Below, one piece after another: positions 1 to 5,380 of a stretch of 6,859 bases of DNA (the first letter of the stretch is position 1; every line of letters begins with the position of its first letter). A program made the translations under genes and the position numbers. Below the pieces are notes generated by a model that did not search any database, was not told the DNA's origin, and saw nothing but the letters and a program-made list of their open reading frames with translations. The stretch lies in assembly GCA_030156305.1 (NCBI GenBank), contig JASGMZ010000162.1, positions 1 through 6,859 on the forward strand. The letters are read 5' to 3'. Source of the DNA: Bacteroidales bacterium (lineage in GTDB: Bacteria; Bacteroidota; Bacteroidia; Bacteroidales; UBA12077).

Positions 1-12
1 GGATCATTATCC

Positions 13-1158
13 CTAAAAAATCTCCACCATTTTGCGGGCAATGAATTCCGCCGCTTTACCGTCGCCAAATATGGGGGAGAAATTAATCTTTTGATCGTAA
101 CGAAAGGTTTGAAAAGCTTCAATGATTTTCTGTTGATCGGCATCACAAATTTTTCCGGCTCCCTGTTCCACAATCTCCACCCACTCGGTTTGTGGCCTTA
201 AAATAAGCACAGGCTTATGAAAAAAGTAGGCTTCCTTTTGTACTCCACCCGAATCAGTTATGATCATGGACGCATTTTTTTCCAGATTAATCATATCTAA
301 AAAAGATACCGGCTTCGAAATCATTATTCGCTTATTCTCTGTAATCTTTTGATATAACGAAGGTGTTAAATTTTTAGATAACATCTTTTTCGTTCGTGGA
401 TGTAGTGGAATAAACACATCAACCTCATCGCTGGTAGCGATTTGATGGATTGCCTCAAAGATCGCTTCCAGCCGTTCAGGCTGATCGGTATTATGATCGC
501 GATGTATGGTAGCTAAAATATACTGGTTTGGTTTGGTTTTAAAATGATTAAAAATGGCCGATTGAGTTTCTGCTATACGGGCAAAATAAAGGGAATTGTC
601 GTACATCACATCCCCACAATGAAAAACACCGGGATGATCGACCGAATAAGATTTGCTACGATGTAGTTCAAACCCTTCGTTTTGCAGGTTAGTTAATCCG
701 GCTTTTGTGGGGGTAAACAATAAAGTAGAAACATGATCGCACATGATACGATTGATCTCTTCGGGCATAGATTTATTGAACGATCGCAAACCGGCTTCGA
801 TATGCACTACGGGCACATGAATTTTTGAGGCTGCAATGGCTCCGGCAAGGGTAGAGTTTGTATCACCATACAATACAATGGCATTTGGTTTTCGCTCGTG
901 CAATATTTTTTCGATGCCCTGTATCATTTTTGCTGTCTGTATGCCATGCGATGCCGAGCCAATATTTAAATTGATATCCGGTTGCGGAATTCGTAACTCA
1001 TCGAAAAAAACCTGCGACATGTTATGATCATAATGCTGGCCTGTATGTACAATTACCTCGCTGATTTGATTTTTAAATTGATCGTTGATCGCCCGGCTTA
1101 AAGCTGCCGCTTTAATAATCTGTGGACGTGCACCTACTATCGTAACAATTTTTATCAT
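13..1158 (-). CDS. wecB: Non-hydrolysing UDP-N-acetylglucosamine 2-epimerase (WecB family)
   Basis: A 381-residue cytoplasmic enzyme, close to the usual ~375 of WecB. The family interconverts UDP-GlcNAc and UDP-ManNAc, which feeds capsule, O-antigen or enterobacterial-common-antigen-like polymers. Visible motifs: GARPQIIKAA (9-18) after the first beta strand; TGQHYD (39-44); GDTNSTLAG (98-106, Asp99); HIEAGLRS (119-126, Glu121); MPEEINR (131-137); IHRDHNTD (218-225, His219); PLHPRT (251-256); and the UDP-binding TDSGGVQKEA (301-310). These match the catalytic Asp, Glu, Glu and His expected for the family. The ATG is chosen because it lies directly before the first strand (MIKIVTIVGARP), the normal N-terminus; no Shine-Dalgarno is evident. 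The stop is TAG. The gene lies downstream of metK in the same direction, but the metK terminator intervenes, so it probably has its own promoter or lives on read-through. The exact substrate (UDP-GlcNAc versus a deoxy derivative, as for FnlC-type epimerases) cannot be decided from sequence alone. Confidence 0.93.
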   Translation of the reverse strand: MIKIVTIVGARPQIIKAAALSRAINDQFKNQISEVIVHTGQHYDHNMSQVFFDELRIPQPDINLNIGSASHGIQTAKMIQGIEKILHERKPNAIVLYGDTNSTLAGAIAASKIHVPVVHIEAGLRSFNKSMPEEINRIMCDHVSTLLFTPTKAGLTNLQNEGFELHRSKSYSVDHPGVFHCGDVMYDNSLYFARIAETQSAIFNHFKTKPNQYILATIHRDHNTDQPERLEAIFEAIHQIATSDEVDVFIPLHPRTKKMLSKNLTPSLYQKITENKRIMISKPVSFLDMINLEKNASMIITDSGGVQKEAYFFHKPVLILRPQTEWVEIVEQGAGKICDADQQKIIEAFQTFRYDQKINFSPIFGDGKAAEFIARKMVEIF

Positions 1159-1187
1159 CCTATAAAATTAATGACTCTCGAAATAAA

Positions 1188-1221
1188 GAAAAAAATGCCA
1201 TACTTCAAATTTGTATGGCAT
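1188..1221 (-). terminator. Intrinsic terminator of metK
   Basis: A perfect 9-bp stem, ATGCCATAC (1195-1203) with GTATGGCAT (1213-1221), encloses a 9-nt loop. Read on the minus strand, it begins about 30 nt after the metK stop and is followed at once by a run of seven T (1195 down to 1189). This is a textbook Rho-independent terminator. It lies only about 30 nt upstream of the wecB start, so it should separate metK transcription from wecB. Confidence 0.85.
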
Positions 1222-1250
1222 AATATTTATGATATCATGATAGAAGTTTT

Positions 1251-2516
1251 TTACAATCCAAAAGCCGCTTTAATCTTATCGACATAATCCAGCTTTTCCC
1301 AGGCAAAAAATTCCACCTCTTTCTCATAGGTACGCTCATTACAACCATTGGCACCTTCAATAAGAGTAACTTTCTCTTTTTTGTAATCACGACCCAGATG
1401 TCCGTATGCTGCGGTTTCTTCAAAAATAGGATATTTTAAACCCAACCGTTTCACGATTGCTGCCGGCCGCATATCAAACAGCTTTTTAATTTCTTCGGAA
1501 ATCTGTCCGTCATTCATATTCACATGTGCAGTGCCAAAAGTGTTTACATAAAGGCCTACCGGTTCGGCAACACCAATAGCATAAGCTACCTGTATCAGGG
1601 CTTCTTCGGCAACACCTGCAGCAACAATGTTTTTGGCAATATGGCGTGCTGCATAAGCAGCCGAACGGTCAACCTTTGATGAATCTTTACCCGAAAAGGC
1701 TCCGCCGCCATGTGCTCCTTTTCCTCCATAGGTGTCAACTATAATTTTTCGTCCGGTAAGGCCGGTATCACCATGTGGCCCTCCGATAACAAATTTTCCG
1801 GTAGGGTTAACATGAAGAATGATATCGTCGGTAAATAATTTTTGTACCCTTTCCGGGAAGCGAGCTTTGGCACGAGGAATTAAAATATTCTTCACGTCAT
1901 TTTTTATCGTTTCCAGCATCTTTTGCTCTTCGGCAAAATCATCATGTTGGGTAGAAACAACAATGGTATGAATTTTTACCGGTTCGTTTTGATCGTTATA
2001 CTCAATGGTAACCTGTGATTTGGAATCGGGCCTCAGGTAATGCATTTCGCGCCCTTCGCGCCGAATTTTTGCCAGTTCCTGCAATAAAACATGCGAAAGC
2101 ACTAATGCCAAAGGCATATAATCGTCCGTTTCTTTGTTGGCATAGCCAAACATCATTCCCTGGTCGCCGGCACCTTGCTCTTCCTCTTTAGCACGAACAA
2201 CCCCCTGGTTAATATCGGGCGATTGCTCATGAATGGTAGAAATAACACCACAAGATTCTGAATCAAATCGATACTTATGTTTGGTATAACCAATTCGTTT
2301 AATAACTCTTCGTGCAACCTCCTGAACATCTACGTATGCATTTGTTTTTACCTCTCCGCTTAAAACAACCAACCCGGTAGTAACCAGCGTTTCGCAAGCA
2401 ACCTTCGAATCGGGATCGCGACGAAGAAATTCATCTAACAAAGCATCGGATATTTGATCAGCAACCTTGTCAGGGTGTCCCTCAGAGACAGATTCAGATG
2501 TAAATAAATATCCCAT
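1251..2516 (-). CDS. metK: S-adenosylmethionine synthetase (methionine adenosyltransferase)
   Basis: This cytoplasmic enzyme makes S-adenosylmethionine from ATP and methionine, releasing phosphate and pyrophosphate. At 421 residues it is longer than the 384 of E. coli MetK. Clear signatures: GHPDK (13-17) with the catalytic His14; GAGDQGMMFGYA (115-126); TGRKII (254-259) with Arg256-Lys257; GGGAFSGKD (270-278) with Lys277; and SSKVDRSAAY (279-288). All three repeated domains appear complete. The start MGYLFTSESVSEGHPDK is the standard N-terminus of the family. The extra length is mainly a C-terminal insertion (about 377-404) between the conserved AAYGHLGR and the closing WEKLDYVDKIKAAFGL, a form I associate with Bacteroidota. 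It is followed by a strong intrinsic terminator and divergent from the quinone reductase gene, so it is probably monocistronic. The short leader shows no SAM riboswitch-like structure. Confidence 0.98.
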   Translation of the reverse strand: MGYLFTSESVSEGHPDKVADQISDALLDEFLRRDPDSKVACETLVTTGLVVLSGEVKTNAYVDVQEVARRVIKRIGYTKHKYRFDSESCGVISTIHEQSPDINQGVVRAKEEEQGAGDQGMMFGYANKETDDYMPLALVLSHVLLQELAKIRREGREMHYLRPDSKSQVTIEYNDQNEPVKIHTIVVSTQHDDFAEEQKMLETIKNDVKNILIPRAKARFPERVQKLFTDDIILHVNPTGKFVIGGPHGDTGLTGRKIIVDTYGGKGAHGGGAFSGKDSSKVDRSAAYAARHIAKNIVAAGVAEEALIQVAYAIGVAEPVGLYVNTFGTAHVNMNDGQISEEIKKLFDMRPAAIVKRLGLKYPIFEETAAYGHLGRDYKKEKVTLIEGANGCNERTYEKEVEFFAWEKLDYVDKIKAAFGL

Positions 2517-2554
2517 AACTATTATTATTTATAATGATTTAAAATAAGAAACAC

Positions 2555-2562
2555 CAAAAATA
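2555..2562 (-). promoter_or_regulatory. Possible -7 element of the metK promoter
   Basis: On the minus strand the sequence reads TATTTTTG, an exact match to the Bacteroidota -7 consensus TAnnTTTG. It would place transcription start about 30 nt before the metK ATG. No good TTTG -33 element lies at the expected 19-21 nt upstream (the nearest at that spacing is TTTA), and such a short AT-rich match can occur by chance. The call therefore rests on one box plus its position. Confidence 0.35.
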
Positions 2563-2718
2563 ATTATTCCAATCCACAATTACTAAATTTTTTTCCTGAT
2601 TTATTATTAGAATAATATTCCATTTATCATCATAAGCCCATCAGTTTCTAATTTTAATTGAACAAACCGGTTCTTTTCTTGTATTATTCCTAATTATTAT
2701 AACCAAAAAAATAAAGAG

Positions 2719-3300
2719 ATGAAACATCTTATTATTATAGCCCATCCACGAAAAGATAGTTTAAATTACCACATTAAAAACAAAATACAGGCATACGCAA
2801 AAAAGGTTGGCGACGAGGTTGAAATACGGGATTTATATAAAATAAAATTTATGCCCGTATTAGATTATGAAGGATTAAAATATTTAAAACAAGGGAATGT
2901 ATACCCCGATATATTGGCAGAACAAAGCTATATTTCCTGGGCCGATGAGTTAACGTTTATTTATCCACTGTGGTGGGATGCATTCCCTGCTATATTAAAA
3001 GGGTATATTGACCGTGTTTTTACCAACGGATTTGCCTTTAAAGTTACCGAGAAGGGTATTGAGGGTTTATTAAAAGGGAAACGGGTGCGGCTCATTACAT
3101 CGGCCGGAATGGGTGAGCCATCGCTTAAAAAAAATAATGTTTTCGAAAGTTTAAAAATTACTCAGGACCAAGGTGTTTTTGAATTTTGCGGGATGGAAAC
3201 CATTGACCATATATACATTACGGAAAGCACGCAATTAAGCCAGGACCAAAAAGAAGATGTAATAAACCGGATCATTCATAACATCAAAACAATCCTTTGA
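2719..3300 (+). CDS. NAD(P)H-dependent quinone oxidoreductase, flavodoxin-like fold
   Basis: A 193-residue soluble flavoprotein of the flavodoxin_2 group (relatives include MdaB, KefF and NQO1). These carry FAD or FMN and reduce quinones or other electrophiles with two electrons from NAD(P)H. Visible signs: the N-terminal beta strand and flavin phosphate loop IIIAHPRKDSLN (5-16); the family hallmark PLWWDAFPAILKGYIDRV (83-100) followed by FTNGFAF (101-107); and the strand/loop VRLITSAGMGEP (123-134) at the flavin-binding face. The length is normal for the family. The start ATG opens directly into the first strand, as is usual. It is the only plus-strand gene here, divergent from metK and convergent with wzi, and has no visible partner such as a KefC antiporter or a regulator. 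The physiological substrate is unknown; 'quinone reductase' is a family label. A weak terminator follows. Confidence 0.88.
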   Translation: MKHLIIIAHPRKDSLNYHIKNKIQAYAKKVGDEVEIRDLYKIKFMPVLDYEGLKYLKQGNVYPDILAEQSYISWADELTFIYPLWWDAFPAILKGYIDRVFTNGFAFKVTEKGIEGLLKGKRVRLITSAGMGEPSLKKNNVFESLKITQDQGVFEFCGMETIDHIYITESTQLSQDQKEDVINRIIHNIKTIL

Positions 3301-3304
3301 ACGT

Positions 3305-3344
3305 AAAAAACAGATGCAATATTCTAAATAATTGTATCGCTTTT
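3305..3344 (+). terminator. Probable weak terminator after the quinone reductase gene
   Basis: GATGCAAT (3313-3320) pairs with ATTGTATC (3331-3338) over 8 bp, with one G-U pair and a 10-nt loop. The hairpin is followed by GCTTTT. An A-run at 3305-3310 can also pair with the TTTT. It starts 12 nt after the stop codon, the expected place, but the stem is AT-rich and the T-tract short. Confidence 0.45.
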
Positions 3345-3402
3345 ACCTCCGGTTTACCGAGCCTTCAGAAATTGTTTGCTTTATGATTCTTGCTTAGTTA
3401 GG

Positions 3403-3506
3403 GCTTTGCTTAAAGCGAAGCGACGCCTGACTGCATGCCTTACGGCACGTAAACCGGCAGGCAGGGCTTCGTCATCACGATAGTTATCGGGATTCCTCGC
3501 AATGAC
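3403..3506. repeat. GC-rich palindromic repeat element (candidate dispersed intergenic repeat)
   Basis: Several inverted repeats are packed into about 100 bp. CGAAGC (3416-3421) pairs with GCTTCG (3466-3471). After a 4-nt bulge, CCTGACTGC (3426-3434) pairs with GCAGGCAGG (3457-3465) with one mismatch. TGCC (3436-3439) and GGCA (3444-3447) form the tip. An alternative hairpin pairs GCTTTGC (3403-3409) with GCGAAGC (3415-3421). A second unit is the near-palindrome ATCACGATA-GT-TATCGGGAT (3474-3493), bracketed by GTCAT (3471-3475) and ATGAC (3502-3506). On the minus strand the right end reads GTCATTGCGAGGAATCCCG, resembling short palindromic 'cattgcgagg' repeats scattered between genes in many bacterial genomes. 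That resemblance is from memory and needs a genome search. Confidence 0.65.
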
Positions 3507-3546
3507 TCTTGTTATTTATTTTGCAATGATACTTGTTATTTTTAAT
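3499..3546. repeat. Imperfect 24-bp tandem duplication
   Basis: Two adjacent copies start GCAATGA (3499 and 3523) and share CTTGTTATTT at the same offset. Nineteen of 24 positions agree, and 17 of the first 19. The first copy includes the end of the palindromic element (ATGAC), so the duplication overlaps its right border. Confidence 0.6.
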
Positions 3547-3580
3547 TCAGATACTTTTTTATTCCACCCCCCTGGATTCT

Positions 3581-3611
3581 CCTTTTTGTGAATCAAAGTG
3601 GTGCAAAAAGG
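3581..3611. repeat. Short perfect inverted repeat
   Basis: CCTTTTTG (3581-3588) pairs perfectly with CAAAAAGG (3604-3611), and two further G-U pairs are possible towards the loop. Neither strand has a T-tract after it, so it does not look like an intrinsic terminator. Its role is unknown. Confidence 0.5.
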
Positions 3612-3660
3612 CTCCTATCATGCTTACCCTTTGCGTTGTCTGCATCAAAATTAAAGAATG

Positions 3661-3720
3661 TTGGATTAATGAAATTTTGGGAGTACCACAAAAAAGTTTA
3701 AAATCCAAAATTTAATCCAA
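3661..3720. repeat. Two-part inverted repeat spanning the wzi stop codon
   Basis: TTGGATTA (3661-3668) pairs with TAATCCAA (3713-3720), and AATTTTGG (3673-3680) pairs with CCAAAATT (3705-3712), with a 4-nt bulge only on the left arm. That makes 16 perfect base pairs around a 24-nt loop. The right arm is coding (the last residues of Wzi), and the stop codon (3698-3700) is in the loop. In the wzi mRNA this would form a hairpin at the 3' end, but no T-tract follows, so it may be an mRNA-stabilising or Rho-related structure. Confidence 0.55.
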
Positions 3721-5302
3721 ACGAAATTGTATTTTGCTTCCCGTGATACATCGGAGGAGTGTACTTATCCAAATCGCCTGTAATATTGCTGTAAAGATAA
3801 TGGACAAAGAGATACCCATCGTTTATAACCTGGTAACGAGCTTGCAATGCTAACGACTTATTTTCCCACTCTACGGTATCCATAAACGGGTTTCCCAAAC
3901 GGGAACCACCGAGCTCATCATAATCTTTTCCTTTTTGTGCCAGCATCCAGGCCATTTTTAACGATAGCGTTTTTACCGGTTTTACCTGTACAGCGAGATA
4001 GATTTCCTGAGCATTGTCCATTAAATAATGGCCAAGATTATATCCGTTACTTTCGAATGTTGTGGTAGGAATATGATGTTTGTAATTTAAAGGCATGGTT
4101 CTGGTATATTCGGCGGTAATAAAAGTATTTGGGATAAGATCGGTAATTCGCATACTGGTTTTTAGGCTCCAGAAATTCCATACCGTATCATTAAATATCC
4201 GGCTGGTAGATAGCTCATCAATAAACAGCGTTGCTGACAGGTGCACTTTTTTGATATTTCGTGAGCTGATGTCAAAAAACATTTGTGAATTTTGCCCAAC
4301 ATTTCTGCCCGATTTATCGGTGGCATTATAGGTATGATCCACAGATTTATAAAACATCACAGGAATTAAATATTGCAACTGCGGTCCGCCAGCACTATAA
4401 ATAACCGAATTTCCTGCTGAAATATAAAATCGATTAAACGGTATAAACGTAAAGAGGTTGGCTGCCAAATATTTATTGAACATTATATCTCTTTGGCCGG
4501 TGCCATAGGCATTGGTAAATGTGAGCGAAGAGGCGCTATCGATTACTTCGGACACCAGCCATCCATGCACCCAGTTAAACTCGAACCATTTTGCGGGCTT
4601 TAGATTTAATTTTAAGTGTGCAAAAGAAGGCGTTCTGCCCGAAAAAATATTGGCTCCATGATAATTATTTCCCCATATAAAATGATCTTTTACCACACCA
4701 AAACTTCCCCAGTCCCAGCTGTAGGTTAAGCCACCGCGCATTTCGCTATAATCTCCACCACCATCAACATACTTATAATTCGCTCCCATGCGGCGGGTAA
4801 GGAAATCTTCTTTAGCCAAAAACTCACTTTCGTGATTATCGCGTAAGCTGGCATAAAAACCAAAATGATCGCCTACATACGCATGCGCCTCGGCTCCATT
4901 CCACCGATGATAAAAACGGCCACTATCGTTCATAAAATATTCAGCACCGAGAATGGCATTTACAGAAAAGGGAAACAAGGAATCTTTGTAGTATAAAATA
5001 TCAAATCGCTTATCGAAATTTTTATCTTCATGTAGCTCTTTATTGAAATCTTTTAAATAAAAATCCAGTTCAGCTTGTTGTCTTTTATTCAAAGGATATT
5101 CGCTTTCGCGGATTACATTTAACTTTTGAGCGATAAAAGTTCGTGAGTATGGTTTTACGGTGGTATTGATATCAATAACTCCAAGGTTTGCAAACTCATC
5201 TAAAAAGGTGTAAATCGATTGGTTTGAAGGATGATAATATACTTCCTGAGCAAACGCCAGGTTTGAAATAACCAATAATAATATACATCCGATTTTATTC
5301 AT
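3698..5302 (-). CDS. Capsule assembly protein, Wzi family (outer-membrane beta barrel)
   Basis: A 534-residue exported protein. The N-terminus has a Sec signal peptide (MNKIGCILLLVISNLAFA, cleavage likely after Ala18 before QEVYY). Residues about 29-66 form a small helical-looking module (TFLDEFANLGVIDINTTVKP) common at the front of Bacteroidota members. The rest alternates polar and aromatic residues as in an outer-membrane barrel, with conserved stretches GDHFGFYASLRDNHES (144-159), KDHFIWGNNYHGANIFSGRT (205-224) and WFEFNWVHGWLVSEV (239-253). It ends in NTISFGLNFGF, a C-terminal aromatic beta-signal typical of barrels. In E. coli, Wzi (about 479 residues) binds capsule polymer at the cell surface; Bacteroidota homologues are longer and their ligand is unproven. 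It lies 61 bp after the sugar transferase gene, supporting a polysaccharide role. No good promoter box is seen in the gap, and a terminator-like hairpin closes the upstream gene, so co-transcription is uncertain. Confidence 0.85.
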   Translation of the reverse strand: MNKIGCILLLVISNLAFAQEVYYHPSNQSIYTFLDEFANLGVIDINTTVKPYSRTFIAQKLNVIRESEYPLNKRQQAELDFYLKDFNKELHEDKNFDKRFDILYYKDSLFPFSVNAILGAEYFMNDSGRFYHRWNGAEAHAYVGDHFGFYASLRDNHESEFLAKEDFLTRRMGANYKYVDGGGDYSEMRGGLTYSWDWGSFGVVKDHFIWGNNYHGANIFSGRTPSFAHLKLNLKPAKWFEFNWVHGWLVSEVIDSASSLTFTNAYGTGQRDIMFNKYLAANLFTFIPFNRFYISAGNSVIYSAGGPQLQYLIPVMFYKSVDHTYNATDKSGRNVGQNSQMFFDISSRNIKKVHLSATLFIDELSTSRIFNDTVWNFWSLKTSMRITDLIPNTFITAEYTRTMPLNYKHHIPTTTFESNGYNLGHYLMDNAQEIYLAVQVKPVKTLSLKMAWMLAQKGKDYDELGGSRLGNPFMDTVEWENKSLALQARYQVINDGYLFVHYLYSNITGDLDKYTPPMYHGKQNTISFGLNFGF

Positions 5303-5358
5303 TTATACCATTTAATTCGCTTTGTACTTAAAACAATGCTTTGCAACTTAATGTTCTT

Positions 5359-5380
5359 AAAAACTATGCGCTTCGCGCAT
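5359..5380 (-). terminator. Terminator-like hairpin overlapping the sugar transferase stop codon
   Basis: ATGCGC (5366-5371) and GCGCAT (5375-5380) form a perfect 6-bp stem with a 3-nt loop. On the minus strand it reads ATGCGC-GAA-GCGCAT followed by AGTTTTT. The core GCGAAGC is a known exceptionally stable mini-hairpin. The stem is made of the last codons of the gene and includes the A of the TAG stop. The plus strand also has T5 after the stem, so it could act both ways. The stem is short, so termination may be partial, allowing read-through into wzi. Confidence 0.5.

Larger units (their letters stand above)
3301..3697. other. Repeat-rich non-coding spacer between convergent genes
   Basis: No credible gene is seen on either strand across this 397-bp stretch. 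Reading frames here are short, lack normal starts and show no recognisable protein motif. The spacer instead holds, in order: a weak terminator hairpin; a GC-rich block of nested inverted repeats (3403-3506); a 24-bp imperfect tandem duplication; a hairpin at 3581-3611; and the left arm of an inverted repeat that reaches into the 3' end of wzi. The composition changes abruptly from GC-rich (about 3403-3475) to AT-rich, which suggests inserted or decayed repeat material. Confidence 0.7.

Noticed and set aside
1..12. GGAT-CATT-ATCC dyad at the left edge
   Set aside because: A 4-bp stem without a T-tract is too short to call a terminator.
13..1158. High density of GATC sites in wecB (I count about 14, against about 11 in the remaining 5.7 kb)
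   Set aside because: About eight come from Asp-His and Asp-Gln dipeptides written GAT-CA, so amino-acid content and codon choice explain much of it; there is no clustering like an origin or methylation switch.
1178..1209. wecB promoter: TTTG, 20 nt, then TATTTCGA on the minus strand
   Set aside because: The spacing is right, but the -7 box matches only the TA and one T, and the site overlaps the metK terminator.
2517..2560. SAM riboswitch in the metK leader
   Set aside because: The leader is short and AT-rich and has no conserved stems; nothing resembles a SAM aptamer.
2658..2689. Promoter for the quinone reductase: TTG, 21 nt, then TATTATTC, with an AACCGGTT palindrome in the spacer (2665-2672)
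   Set aside because: The -7 box misses two of six fixed positions, and an 8-bp palindrome is expected by chance in a spacer this size; not strong enough to annotate.
3301..3697. Remnant of an insertion sequence or a CRISPR array
   Set aside because: No transposase-like reading frame, no clear terminal repeats with target duplication, and no regularly spaced repeats.
3533..3715. Plus-strand 60-codon reading frame in the spacer
   Set aside because: It starts at TTG with no ribosome site, shows no recognisable motif, overlaps the wzi 3' end and is built from repeat-like sequence.
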